Translations under genes and position numbers: made by a program
Notes under the pieces: generated by a model
Seen by the model: only the letters and a program-made list of their open reading frames with translations
The model's database searches: none
What the model was told of the DNA's origin: nothing
In this document: positions 37,305-46,575 of the stretch, piece after piece
Layout of the letters: each line of letters starts with the position of its first letter
How positions within the stretch are numbered: position 1 is the stretch's first letter
NCBI GenBank assembly: GCA_034430895.1
Contig: DAOUDW010000093.1
Span: forward strand, 37,715-101,714
DNA from: WVZH01 sp034430895
GTDB lineage: Bacteria; Chloroflexota; Anaerolineae; Anaerolineales; E44-bin32
DNA: 64,000 bases
Direction of reading: 5' to 3'

Positions 37305-37426
37305 TGTGACCTCTTTTTGAAGATTTTCTTGTCGATATTAATTTCCTGGATTTTTTTGTTGCTACCCTCTGGATTGATTATATCGATTTTCGATGCTCAT
37401 TCAATCGTTATCCTCATTTTAGCAAC

Positions 37427-37525
37427 TTTTTTACGTACGGAGTGTTGTAACGTGCTTAAGCACATTTTTTATTCTACCATGCCTTTAGTGTTATTTGTCA
37501 TACAATTGTACCGAACAAATTGTAT
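37427..37525 (-). promoter_or_regulatory. Probable promoter and operator region of the dppD-like operon
   Basis: This AT-rich gap holds an ATACAATT-N10-AATTGTAT palindrome (37500-37525) and a perfect 12-bp palindrome GTGCTTAAGCAC (37452-37463). On the minus strand an ATGACA and a TAGAAT about 19 bp apart lie between the two palindromes. The arrangement suggests a regulated promoter; the regulator is unknown. Confidence 0.4.
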
Positions 37526-37567
37526 ACCTTTTCAACTGATGAACGTAGCCCAAGCCAGTTCAATCGT

Positions 37568-39532
37568 TCAATTTCCAGCCTCGCAACCCTCACCCAAATC
37601 AAACCACTCGATGTTCCAAAAGCCGCTTACAGCAAGGGGAACGATATCCAGTCCACAGACATCAGGATTTGCTGCCATGACACGCGGCGGCAGGAAAAGT
37701 GGAATGGCGGGCAATTCTTGGGCAAATACCTCCTGAGAAAGCAAAACCGCATCCAGATAGGTTTGCGTTTCCGGCGCGCCTAATAAGATCGTATCACAGG
37801 CCGCGTTGAACTGCGCATTACTATATCCACTAGCATTACTGCCTAAAGAATAGGTATCCGAAGGGATTTCACGCCCAGCGAACATCTCACACAATGGCGT
37901 CCACCAAGCCGGCCACGCCCATCCAACGGTCTGGAATCCACGACCGAAGATAGGTCCATCAGGCCACAAGGATGTAAACGTGGATGCTTCTGAATACTCG
38001 ATGGTCATCTCGATCCCACATTCGGAGAGATCCGCCTGAATTTGCTCCGCCAACGCTTCTTGCATACTTCCAGCGACCGTTTTGTAGCTGAAAGAGAGTG
38101 GGGTTCCGAAAGTGACGCCCGGCACACCTTGTGCGACTCTGGCGGTGTCGGCCAGGCCATCTGTATCCACCCAACCCACCGCTTCGAGCATCGCCTGCGC
38201 GGCTTCGACATCATAGACGGTAAATTCCAGGTCGCTTGCATACGCGGGGTGCTCGGGTGAGATGTATGAATTCGAGATGGAAGCTAGCCCAGAATAGATA
38301 TCCTCTGCGATGCTCTCCCGATCAATGCAGCCTGCAATCGCCTGCCGTGTATGCACATCGGCAAAAAGGTCCTTATCAAATTCCTGCCCTACAGGAGAAA
38401 GATTGAAATCCATTCGATAGAGAAATAATCCGGAACCCGTTATGATCGACAGCTCACCAGATTCTTCTAAATCCATGAGCATCGTGAATGCATCGTCCGG
38501 AATCAACGATTCATCGAGAATATCACATTCGCCGGTAAGCAGCTGCTGAATGGCGACATCCCCATCATTACCCAGAAACCGATAGATCAAGCGGTCGAAC
38601 TTCGGAAGTCCCTCGGACGCACGGAAATAATTGGGGTTGGGCGTTAATACGATCTGCTGACCGTCAGACCAGGATTCAATTTGATAGGCTCCCCATCCCA
38701 CAATCAAACGGTTGGACTCCTCTGCCGTTAGCAGCTCGTCGGGCGTGAAGTTCTCGAGGACGTGCTTTGGTAAAGGATGCCAAAAATTCGTTTTGTATTC
38801 CGAATCGATGAAACCGGGAATCCCCGTCCAACGCACACTCAAACCGTCGTCCAAGGCTTCATATGTATCGGTTCGATCCACCATGTACTTATACGTGAAC
38901 TCGGTCTGGCGGTCTAGTTCATAGGAGAAGACCGAATCTTGCGCAGTCAATGGCGAGCCATCCGACCAGGTCAAACCGGGCAGCAGGTGAAATTCCACGA
39001 CCATGCGGGGCATGAAGACCTCACCACCCTCGTATGTGAGCAGGCATCCCGAACCCTCACAGCCGGAGGGAAGATATTCTTTGCCATAGGTGAGGATCTC
39101 AGGCTGGAGCGTATTTGGATTGTAAAACTGCTCTCCGCCATGTACAGCTACTTCTTCCAAACGGGCATCCTCACCCCGGGCCAGATTGGGCAGGCCGTCC
39201 AGGATGACCGCTTCGGCCTGATAGTCAACGACATCGATCGGTCCATCGTACACCGCCTGGAGAACAGCGTTCGCCTCACCGCCAGATACACCACCGAAAT
39301 ACAGTTTGTTATAGATATAGAGGGAATCGGGTTCTCGCTTCAGACAGACGAATAGGGTTTTTGCAGGCGGCGGTTCCGGCGTTGGTTCGAATATTGATGT
39401 CGCGGTTTCCGAGCCATCGATTGTTAACGGTAAATCGACCTCGTCAGGTGGCCGGCAAGCGCCAAGTATGATCACGACGAGGGTCAGTACAATGATGCAG
39501 GCAGTGTTGCGCGTCGCAGTGCTTCGCTCCAC
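37568..39532 (-). CDS. Peptide-binding lipoprotein (SBP_bac_5 family), normal domain order
   Basis: This 654-residue protein has a lipoprotein signal (VVIILGAC) and a Pro/Glu/Thr linker. The usual order of the family follows: KTLFVCLKREPDSLYIYNK, FHLLPGLTWSDGSPLTAQD, WGAYQIESW, FADVHTRQAIAGCIDRE and QIQADLSECGIEMTIEY. The frame is open to 39583 inside trmD, but the GTG at 39532 with GGAGG five bases upstream gives the best signal peptide. It precedes the transporter operon but is separated by a gap with its own promoter; it probably feeds the same permease. Confidence 0.85.
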   Translation of the reverse strand: MERSTATRNTACIIVLTLVVIILGACRPPDEVDLPLTIDGSETATSIFEPTPEPPPAKTLFVCLKREPDSLYIYNKLYFGGVSGGEANAVLQAVYDGPIDVVDYQAEAVILDGLPNLARGEDARLEEVAVHGGEQFYNPNTLQPEILTYGKEYLPSGCEGSGCLLTYEGGEVFMPRMVVEFHLLPGLTWSDGSPLTAQDSVFSYELDRQTEFTYKYMVDRTDTYEALDDGLSVRWTGIPGFIDSEYKTNFWHPLPKHVLENFTPDELLTAEESNRLIVGWGAYQIESWSDGQQIVLTPNPNYFRASEGLPKFDRLIYRFLGNDGDVAIQQLLTGECDILDESLIPDDAFTMLMDLEESGELSIITGSGLFLYRMDFNLSPVGQEFDKDLFADVHTRQAIAGCIDRESIAEDIYSGLASISNSYISPEHPAYASDLEFTVYDVEAAQAMLEAVGWVDTDGLADTARVAQGVPGVTFGTPLSFSYKTVAGSMQEALAEQIQADLSECGIEMTIEYSEASTFTSLWPDGPIFGRGFQTVGWAWPAWWTPLCEMFAGREIPSDTYSLGSNASGYSNAQFNAACDTILLGAPETQTYLDAVLLSQEVFAQELPAIPLFLPPRVMAANPDVCGLDIVPLAVSGFWNIEWFDLGEGCEAGN

Positions 39533-39560
39533 ATAATCCTCCGGTTTTCTGTGTTTAAGT

Positions 39561-40304
39561 TCACCTTTCTTCCTCATTTTCATCCCCCTGGTTTAAGAAT
39601 TGAAGCTCATCATCGGATAGCGTCGCTTGATTTAATAAATCCGGTCGTCGCTCTGCCGTTCGTTTTAATGATGTCTTCCGCCGCCATGCTGCAATACGGG
39701 CATGATCGCCGGAGAGGAGCACATCCGGAACCTTCATCCCCCGGAAATTCGCCGGGCGTGTGTAGTGCGGATGCTCCAATAATCCATTGGCGTGTGAGTC
39801 CTGGTCCGCTGCAAGATGATCCCCCAGCACGCCAGGGATCAACCGCGCGACAGCATCGATCACCATCAATGCCGGCAATTCTCCTCCCGTCAGCACGTAA
39901 TCGCCGACGGATATTTCATCCGTGGCGAGATGGCTGCGGATTCTTTCATCCACACCTTCATAACGACCACAGATCAATGCTAATTTAGATTGGCTTGCGA
40001 GTTCGTGCGCCAGGGTTTGATCGAACACCCTTCCTTGAGGTGTCAGCAAGATCACCGGTGTTGTACCCAGGTCATCACCCAGAACGGTTTCAACCGCCTC
40101 GAAGACCGGCTCGGGTTTCATCACCATGCCCCCACCGCCGCCATAAGGCTCGTCATCGGTCGTGTGGTGACGATCATGGGTAAAATCGCGGATGTTGTGT
40201 ACGCAAACGGAAATTAATTCGCTTTCCCTAGCCTTACCCAAGACGCTCGAACGTAGATAAGGCTGCATCACCTCAGGAAACAACGTGAAAACATCGATTT
40301 GCAT
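39561..40304 (-). CDS. trmD: tRNA (guanine-N1)-methyltransferase
   Basis: This 247-residue SPOUT methyltransferase modifies G37 of tRNAs reading CNN and some other codons. The conserved blocks are MQIDVFTLFPEVMQPYL, PYGGGGGMVMKPEPV, ALICGRYEGVDERI, ISVGDYVLTGGELPALMVID (knot) and HPHYTRPANFRGMKVPDVL. The ATG at 40304 has AAGGGATGAT upstream. The usual rplS/rimM neighbours are absent here. Confidence 0.95.
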   Translation of the reverse strand: MQIDVFTLFPEVMQPYLRSSVLGKARESELISVCVHNIRDFTHDRHHTTDDEPYGGGGGMVMKPEPVFEAVETVLGDDLGTTPVILLTPQGRVFDQTLAHELASQSKLALICGRYEGVDERIRSHLATDEISVGDYVLTGGELPALMVIDAVARLIPGVLGDHLAADQDSHANGLLEHPHYTRPANFRGMKVPDVLLSGDHARIAAWRRKTSLKRTAERRPDLLNQATLSDDELQFLNQGDENEEER

Positions 40305-40479
40305 ATCATCCCTTGCTGCCATACGCCGCACACACGGTTTACGACCAGTCGATCACCAAAACCAAATTATACCGTTCTTCTTCCATTCCTTTTTAAATGC
40401 TTATATGAAAACGCTAAGCTCAACACGGTTGGAGAATCGATCCCCCTTCAATACATGCCGGATGAAATCAATCCCGCCA

Positions 40480-40983
40480 TCAAGACTTGCAATGCCAATC
40501 TTCAATCACTCGCTGTGTTGAATCAAAAGCCAGCACGGGTAAGGCATCGCCGCGAAAGAACGCAGCCGCATCCGCATCATCACCGGCAGTTAATCGGCCC
40601 CCTTCAACTTCTCCGCGATACAAAATGATAATGTCGGCACCACCCGGATGGTCGCCTCCGGTGATCACATCAAGCAATTCTGTGACACGAATCTGCAACC
40701 CCGTCTCTTCGAACACCTCACGGACTGCGGCCGCTTTGGGGTCTTCACCAGCGTCGATAAAACCTGCCGGTAATGACCATTTCCCCTGCTGTGGTTTGTT
40801 CAAGCGCTGCACGAGTAACACTTCCCCACCGCGGTTGATAAGAACGGCAGCGGCCACCTTCGGGTCGATGAAATGGATATATCCGCAAGCAGTGCAAACC
40901 GGACGATTCTGACCGAATCGTTTCTGCAATTGCATCTGCGCACCACAGCACACGCAGTAGCGGATCGTGGAAATATCATTCAC
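40480..40983 (-). CDS. NUDIX hydrolase with N-terminal zinc ribbon
   Basis: This 167-residue protein has a zinc ribbon (CVCCGA...CTACGY) followed by a NUDIX box G-x5-E-x7-REVFEETGL in GFIDAGEDPKAAAVREVFEE. It probably hydrolyses a nucleoside diphosphate derivative; the substrate is open (the ribbon is shared with NudC-type and ADP-ribose types). The GTG start overlaps the stop of the anti-sigma gene (GTGA), so it is the third gene of the sigma operon. Confidence 0.85.
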   Translation of the reverse strand: MNDISTIRYCVCCGAQMQLQKRFGQNRPVCTACGYIHFIDPKVAAAVLINRGGEVLLVQRLNKPQQGKWSLPAGFIDAGEDPKAAAVREVFEETGLQIRVTELLDVITGGDHPGGADIIILYRGEVEGGRLTAGDDADAAAFFRGDALPVLAFDSTQRVIEDWHCKS

Positions 40984-41864
40984 CGAGAGGAAACACGCAC
41001 CAATAACGTTGCACTGATAAGAATGATACACAAAATCGCCAGCCCGATTTCCAGGAGGCTGATCGGCTCAACCTGGCCGAACGACCATTTATTATCCTGC
41101 TTTTCACCATCATCTGCCCCCACTTCGTCCTCAATAGTGGTCGCCATCGTCGGCGCTGCATCCACGCCAACAGAACCATCCCACGGCCCTTCGTCCGCCC
41201 TCGTCTCATCTTCATTATCCCCCCCCTCTACATTCTTACCGATAGTTGTCGGTTCTTCCGGAGCGATTTCTTGTGGTTCCTCCATTTCTTCCGCCGGGAT
41301 TTCAGATTCGGGGGGTTGTGTGTGTTCTACACCCCCCTCCTCCATCGCAAAATCTTCCTCGTAAGCTTCGGCAGCCGACTCCGCAAGCGGTTCGGCAGCT
41401 TCTCCTACCACTTCTTCGATCTCCCCTTCAGCAGCAACCATGTCCTCTGCTTCGTCTACATCAACTTCCATGGCCGGCGCTTCGGCGATGGAGCGTTGGG
41501 TAAAATTGACCGCGAACTCATCTGATCCTTTCGCTGCGCCAAAAATGTCAATCCCGATCACAAAGACAAACGCGGCCGCCACCAAAGCACTTGCCAATTT
41601 CAAAGCGGGATAGGCATACCGACTTTTATGGCTTTTAAGCATTTCAGGGGTGAGGGTAAAATGCCGCGGCGGTGTTACCTGCGGCATCGAACGCAGTAAT
41701 CGGGCGGTCTGCCGCAATTCTTCCAGCGCATCGCGCAGCAGGGGTTCCCGGTCGAGGCGCGCTTCGATCTGGGCGGTCTGTTTCGTGTTCAGCTCACCGT
41801 CCAAATAGGCAGATAGCCTCTCGAGATCTCGCTGCGATAGTTTACGTACTTGCATCTCGTTCAT
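40980..41864 (-). CDS. Putative membrane anti-sigma factor
   Basis: This 294-residue protein has an N-terminal helical region (LERLSAYLDGELNTKQTAQI) like anti-sigma zinc-finger domains but without the HxxxCxxC cysteines. A transmembrane helix lies at about residues 87-107, followed by a very acidic low-complexity region (about 120-260) and a second helix at the C-terminus. Its start overlaps the ECF sigma stop (ATGA), the classic sigma/anti-sigma arrangement. The function is inferred from this position. Confidence 0.7.
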   Translation of the reverse strand: MNEMQVRKLSQRDLERLSAYLDGELNTKQTAQIEARLDREPLLRDALEELRQTARLLRSMPQVTPPRHFTLTPEMLKSHKSRYAYPALKLASALVAAAFVFVIGIDIFGAAKGSDEFAVNFTQRSIAEAPAMEVDVDEAEDMVAAEGEIEEVVGEAAEPLAESAAEAYEEDFAMEEGGVEHTQPPESEIPAEEMEEPQEIAPEEPTTIGKNVEGGDNEDETRADEGPWDGSVGVDAAPTMATTIEDEVGADDGEKQDNKWSFGQVEPISLLEIGLAILCIILISATLLVRVSSR

Positions 41865-42496
41865 GACGACTCATCTTCTAGACGGAAAGTCGACGGCAGA
41901 AGTTCCCGATAGCGCTGCAGACACTCCCGCAGGCGTGCCCGTGCCCTCGCCAACCGGCTTTTTACAGTGCCGAGCGGTTTTCCGATAGCCTGTGCGACTT
42001 CCTGATATTCGTACCCCTGGACATCTACCAATACGGCGACCACACGAAAATCATCCGGCAATCGATTGAGACAATCCTGGATGGCACGTGACAATTCAGC
42101 GCGCTCCATCGCCGCTTCAGGCGCTTCCGGTTTGTGGATCAGATCTCCCGGATTTTCTGGCTCAGGCATACCCAGATCATCAAACAATGCCTCGAGTGAA
42201 CCAGCAGGACGACGCTTTCGCCAGCGCATTTCATCGTAGCAAGAGTTGGTCACAATGCGTAACATCCACGATCGAAAGGAACCACCCCGAAAACGTCCGA
42301 TGGCACGATAAGCGGAAATGAAGGCTTCCTGCGTGGCATCCGCCGCCGAATCCGAATCCCCCATTATGCGCCAGGCAAGATTAAAAACCTGATGCTCATA
42401 GTTTTGAATCAAACGGTTAAAGGCATCCAAGTCGCCCTGTTGGGCGTATTGGATCAGTTCTGCTTCATCCACGTTGGATCCATCATAGCGCGGCAA
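41861..42496 (-). CDS. ECF-type RNA polymerase sigma factor
   Basis: This 211-residue extracytoplasmic-function sigma has region 2 (FNRLIQNYEHQVFNLAWRI, DATQEAFISAYRAI, RSWMLRIVTNSCYDEMR) and region 4 (IQDCLNRLPDDFRVVAVLVD, YQEVAQAIGKPLGTVKSRLA). It is likely held by the membrane protein encoded next to it. The TTG at 42496 has no clear ribosome site; a GTG eight codons later is an alternative start. Confidence 0.88.
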   Translation of the reverse strand: MPRYDGSNVDEAELIQYAQQGDLDAFNRLIQNYEHQVFNLAWRIMGDSDSAADATQEAFISAYRAIGRFRGGSFRSWMLRIVTNSCYDEMRWRKRRPAGSLEALFDDLGMPEPENPGDLIHKPEAPEAAMERAELSRAIQDCLNRLPDDFRVVAVLVDVQGYEYQEVAQAIGKPLGTVKSRLARARARLRECLQRYRELLPSTFRLEDESS

Positions 42497-42743
42497 GAAC
42501 GCGAAAGCAAGAAACCCTTTTCATGCCAATTCGTTTTATCAACCATTCCTCGAAGCAAGCGAAGATTACCCGGGCAAGACAGTTCTACAAACAGCGACGT
42601 CTCCTGGAACCCTATCGCGCTGAAACACCGCGCAGAATATAAAACGGCTAACGATTCGAGCAATCGAAGGATTATGTAAGGTTTTAAAAATGGAAAAGTA
42701 TTCGCCTCGGATCATTTTCCCCATACTACGACTTGGACTCGAA

Positions 42744-43103
42744 TTACAAATCTCGCACGTAGCGATTCTCGGCATCCAGGAGGATGATCCGTGGGTCGAT
42801 CGGCTCTGATACCAGCGAAAAACCCATGATGATGATTTCCTCACCGGGTTTGATCAGATGTGCCGCGGCGCCATTCATACAAATCCGACCCGAACCCGAA
42901 GGACCGGGAATGACGTAAGTTTCCAAACGCACACCCGTGTGATTGCTGACGACCAAGACCTTTTCACCCGGCCAGATACCCACACGCTCAGTCAAATCCG
43001 TGGGAATCGTAATGCTGCCCACGTAATCCAGATCGGCATCGGTCACCGTCGCTTTATGGATTTTTGATCGCAGCAGCCATCGTTTCGACGTATCTTCTGT
43101 CAC
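42744..43103 (-). CDS. panD: Aspartate 1-decarboxylase
   Basis: This 119-residue proenzyme makes beta-alanine for pantothenate and CoA. The self-cleavage site is Gly29-Ser30 in DYVGSITIP, giving a pyruvoyl group on the new chain. SKIHKATVTDADLDY, NHTGVRLETYVIPG and RICMNGAAAHL are family blocks. It stands alone with no other pantothenate genes nearby. Confidence 0.92.
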   Translation of the reverse strand: MTEDTSKRWLLRSKIHKATVTDADLDYVGSITIPTDLTERVGIWPGEKVLVVSNHTGVRLETYVIPGPSGSGRICMNGAAAHLIKPGEEIIIMGFSLVSEPIDPRIILLDAENRYVRDL

Positions 43104-43216
43104 AATATCACGCTCACTATATCTCCCATTCTAAGCGCGTACAACACCACGATCAAGGGAAGGATGTATCAGTACCCTCGATACCCCCTTGAGTAGCAAA
43201 CGGTTAGAATAGAGAA

Positions 43217-44059
43217 ATGGCGGCTCACATCCCAAACGACTTACTGCAGGCTTATCGCAGAAAAACTTTCCGTCTCGCGCCGGGTACTCGACTTCAAAAT
43301 CTCAACGATGCCGTTGCATTCGTCGAAGCGCGCGGATTCGTGACACTATGGCCGATACAATCTGTCGACCTTCCCAATTTATGGACCGCGGCGGCAGGCG
43401 ACCGCCCCGTAGCCAGCGAACACGACGATCCTGGACACATCACCTGGGGATGGAAAGACGAGATGTTGAATAAACGCAAGTGGTATTACGGAAAGCTGCT
43501 GCGCGGCAAAGCCACGATCGTCAGCCTGGATGTGATCCCGTATTTTTATGCTCTATCCGATCGTGTCGGGGAAGTGGACGACTATCGTTTGGCCTACGAA
43601 GACGGGCATCTGACCTATGAGTCACTTCGTGTGGCGGAGGCGCTCTTGAAGAACGGTCCCCAGCACACCATTCAACTTCGCAGACTTTCCCATCTCAGTG
43701 CCAGCCAATCGAAATCACGCTTCAACAAAGCACTCAGCGATCTCCAGCGCGGCCTATGGATCGTTCCCGTCGGCATCGCCAAGGCCGGTGCCTGGCGCTA
43801 CGCCTTTATCTATGAGTTATTCGATCGCTGGTTCTCAAACGTAGCGGCACGAGCCAGGCATATCACTCTCGCAGCAGCGCGCACCGAACTCACGCGTCGC
43901 TATCTCGACTCGGTTGGCGTCTCAACCGCGAAGAACATCGGCCGTCTGTTCCGCTGGCGACTGAAGCAAACCCAAACAGCGCTGAACACGCTGGCGGGGG
44001 AAAAACTCGCCGTGCTGTGCGAGGAAGAGTGCTGGGCCACTGCCCGGCTGTTGGGTTGA
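43217..44059 (+). CDS. YcaQ/AlkZ-like winged-helix protein
   Basis: This 280-residue protein resembles the winged-helix family of YcaQ (AlkX/AlkZ) DNA glycosylases: an N-terminal VEARGFVTLWPIQSVDLPNLW block, then HITWGWKDEML and helical wings with LSHLSASQSKSRFNKALSDL. The catalytic QxQ or QxD motif of true AlkZ enzymes is not evident, so repair activity is doubtful. It stands alone, divergent from panD. Confidence 0.5.
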   Translation: MAAHIPNDLLQAYRRKTFRLAPGTRLQNLNDAVAFVEARGFVTLWPIQSVDLPNLWTAAAGDRPVASEHDDPGHITWGWKDEMLNKRKWYYGKLLRGKATIVSLDVIPYFYALSDRVGEVDDYRLAYEDGHLTYESLRVAEALLKNGPQHTIQLRRLSHLSASQSKSRFNKALSDLQRGLWIVPVGIAKAGAWRYAFIYELFDRWFSNVAARARHITLAAARTELTRRYLDSVGVSTAKNIGRLFRWRLKQTQTALNTLAGEKLAVLCEEECWATARLLG

Positions 44060-44115
44060 TCTATCTGTAAGGCAACTTTGGCAAGCACAATAAACCTCCA
44101 TTTAACAACTTAATT

Positions 44116-44176
44116 TGTAGGGGTGGTCCCCTGTGACCGCCCAAAGACAGGGCAACCACAGGGGGTTACCCCTACA
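44116..44176. repeat. Dispersed-type palindromic repeat (TGTAGGGGT...ACCCCTACA)
   Basis: This 61-bp imperfect palindrome has exact 9-bp ends, an inner CCCCTGTG/CACAGGGG stem and a short loop. Similar GTAGGGG-type palindromes are scattered through many bacterial genomes and are probably non-autonomous repeats. Only one copy is in the window. Confidence 0.6.
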
Positions 44177-44300
44177 GATAGCTTCACAAGATAGAGGCGA
44201 AAACTGGCATCCACAGATGAATCCGGCGGTATGGAACGGCTTGCATTACATCACAATTGAGGAACGTCTCATGAAAGAGGGGGAACCTATTTGATTATAA

Positions 44301-44333
44301 AGAAAACAGGGACTGCCCTTTTGGAGCAGCCCC
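44301..44333 (-). terminator. Terminator after the second sigma-70 gene
   Basis: On the minus strand an 8-bp GGGGCTGC/GCAGTCCC stem (one G-T pair) is followed by TGTTTTCTTTAT. It lies about 40 bp past the stop codon. Confidence 0.75.
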
Positions 44334-44373
44334 GAAAATTGATCCTCAGAAACTCAAATAACGGATATACGCG

Positions 44374-45567
44374 CTACACGCGAACGTAATCTACCCATTC
44401 TCGGCGCAGTGAATTTTTACGCAAACGACGAATCGCCTGCGCTTGAATCTGACGCACACGCTCGCGGGTAATTCCCATCTTCTGCCCAACTTCATTCAGC
44501 GTATGTTGACGCGTTCCGTACAAGCCAAAACGCAGCTGCAGAACCCGTACTTCGCGCGGTGGTAATGTATCCAGAAGATCCTTCATGCGCTCTTTTAGCA
44601 GCACCTGCCCGGTCTTATCCTCCGGCGGCGGCGCTTCTTGATCTTCGATGAAATCACCCAGTACAGCATCATCTTCTTCACCAACGGGAAGTTCGAGGGA
44701 CAAGGTGTGTTTGGAGAACCGCAGCATTTTGGCCACGTTCTCCGGTTTATCCTGCAGTGCCTCCGCCAGTTCATCGATGCGCGGGAGGCGTCCCAGAGAT
44801 TGAATTAAACTGTGCCGCACGCGGTACATCTTGCTGATCCGCTCTCCCATGTGTACAGGCAGTCGAATCGTCCGGCCTTGATCCGCCACGGATCGGGTAA
44901 TCGCCTGACGTATCCACCAGGTCGCATAGGTGGAAAATTTATAGCCGCGTTTGTAATCGAATTTCTTCGCCGCGCGCATCAACCCGATATGACCCTCTTG
45001 CACCAGATCCATCAGCGGCATACCCCGTCCGCAGTATTTCTTGGCCACACTGAACACGAGGCGCACATTAGCAAGAATCAAATGCTCCCGCGCGGCCACG
45101 CCATCCTCGATCAGGTGGATTAAATCGGCGCGCTTCTTTGCCGAGCCATTGGCTTTGGCAAGTTTGCGGCTTGCATCGCGACCCCGCTCGATTCGCATGG
45201 AGAGAACGACCTCCTCATCGCGCGTAAGCAGGGGAACGCGTGCCGCCTGACTGAGGTATGTGCCGATGCTATCCCCTGCATCGGCAGCGTCGATGGTTCG
45301 CTGGTTTTGATACTCGTCTTCCGGATCATCATCCTGAGCAATTTCCACCGGCTTTGCAGGAGTTGATTCAGCTCCCTCCTGCTTTTCGGCGATGTAGCCA
45401 TTGTTTGAATACGTAATACCAGCAGTAAGGAGCGCGTTAAACAACTCGTCCAACAGATCGACATTCTCTTCCGCTTGAGGGATTGCAGCAAGAATATCAT
45501 CGAGATTGACATACCCCTTTTCAACCCCGAGATCAATGAGAAGTTCGACCGCTTCCGTATCTTCCAT
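44374..45567 (-). CDS. Sigma-70 factor, RpoD-like (group 1/2 paralogue)
   Basis: This 397-residue sigma factor has a region-1.1-like start (VEKGYVNLDDILAAIPQ), region 1.2 (DSIGTYLSQAARVPLLTRDEE), and region 2 (LVFSVAKKYCGRGMPLMDLV, FSTYATWWIRQAITRSVADQ). Regions 3 and 4 (LPPREVRVLQLRFGLYGTRQ, TRERVRQIQAQAIRRLRK) follow. It is shorter than the rpoD gene at 16.6-18.2 kb and is probably an alternative, general-stress-like factor. The ATG at 45567 is chosen by homology; an ATG at 45654 with GAGGTGA is possible. Confidence 0.85.
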   Translation of the reverse strand: MEDTEAVELLIDLGVEKGYVNLDDILAAIPQAEENVDLLDELFNALLTAGITYSNNGYIAEKQEGAESTPAKPVEIAQDDDPEDEYQNQRTIDAADAGDSIGTYLSQAARVPLLTRDEEVVLSMRIERGRDASRKLAKANGSAKKRADLIHLIEDGVAAREHLILANVRLVFSVAKKYCGRGMPLMDLVQEGHIGLMRAAKKFDYKRGYKFSTYATWWIRQAITRSVADQGRTIRLPVHMGERISKMYRVRHSLIQSLGRLPRIDELAEALQDKPENVAKMLRFSKHTLSLELPVGEEDDAVLGDFIEDQEAPPPEDKTGQVLLKERMKDLLDTLPPREVRVLQLRFGLYGTRQHTLNEVGQKMGITRERVRQIQAQAIRRLRKNSLRREWVDYVRV

Positions 45568-46125
45568 GAAGGTGTTTCCTTCACGACTAACACCCAAATT
45601 CGAAGTTTTGGATTCCAATTTGTTGATTTGAACTCCTCCTCTCACATGGATCATTCACCTCTTAAAACCCTCATATGCAACTGTAACCATCGTTCGGTGA
45701 GATACAAGCGCAACAGCCCACAGAACTTAATAAATACGTATGGTTAGGCTTCTGGCACGAAGGTGAATTTTACGTTGCTTAAGTATGCCACAACATCGTT
45801 AACGTTTCCTTAATCAATTACCGCCGCCTTTTATGCGCCATCCTTAAAGGAAAGTCCCTCGATTATAAAACCGAATGTAGCAACATGAGGTGAAACGTAG
45901 TTCAGCGGCTCCGGAACCATCTTGCGCCGCTGATCATCTCGATTCATTTATTGCGTTCCTTTATGATGATCAAAGAAATATTCCCGAAACACCTTCGGCC
46001 CCATAAGAACGCGCAGTACATCCCTCGACAGAATGGCCAAATCCCTTGATCTCAAATCGAGAATATCAATGGACTTCGCCTTTTACCTGCCTGTTTCGCC
46101 ATCCGTTTGCGTATGCGTTATGTCC
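45568..46125. other. Intergenic stretch without recognised feature
   Basis: No gene, tRNA or clear terminator is seen. It must hold the promoter of the sigma factor gene on the minus strand, but no convincing -35/-10 pair was found. Confidence 0.5.
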
Positions 46126-46575
46126 TTACCGGAATAAACCACGTAACAGAATCGCTAAACCGGCAACAACGATCGCTAACGGTAAAATAATCTTCCATGT
46201 GCCCAGGGCGAGGCCAAACAATATCGCAGCCCATATGATGCTGCCAACGATTGGTCTGCGATACATCGGCACAAGCATACGAACGACAATCTCGATCAGG
46301 ACAATTAGCCCCGCACCGAGAAAGAATACTTGCCATCCTGCGGTATTAATAAAGGGTATATCGAAAAGTAGATCGGTTCTCGGCAGATTGAGATCGGCGA
46401 TAAAGTCCGTCAATATTTGCAACTTTCCTGTGTTGTTTAACAGCAGCACCACACCGGCCCAAATCAAGAACGCGGCGAATGAAAGCGAGCTAACGGCATC
46501 CTGACGATCTTTCTCATCCACTCCCTTCTCTTCCCGCTTCTGGATTTCTTTTTCATCAAAATTCTGGTCCGTCAT
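46126..46575 (-). CDS. Small membrane protein, unknown function
   Basis: This 149-residue protein has a charged N-terminus (about residues 1-28, Lys/Glu-rich) followed by four predicted membrane helices (SSLSFAAFLIWAGVVLLL, VFFLGAGLIVLIEIVV, GSIIWAAILFGLALG, LPLAIVVAGLAILL). The ATG at 46575 has GGAGGAGAAAACC upstream. It resembles the LiaF-type helices of the neighbouring gene and may act with it at the envelope. No function can be assigned. Confidence 0.65.
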   Translation of the reverse strand: MTDQNFDEKEIQKREEKGVDEKDRQDAVSSLSFAAFLIWAGVVLLLNNTGKLQILTDFIADLNLPRTDLLFDIPFINTAGWQVFFLGAGLIVLIEIVVRMLVPMYRRPIVGSIIWAAILFGLALGTWKIILPLAIVVAGLAILLRGLFR

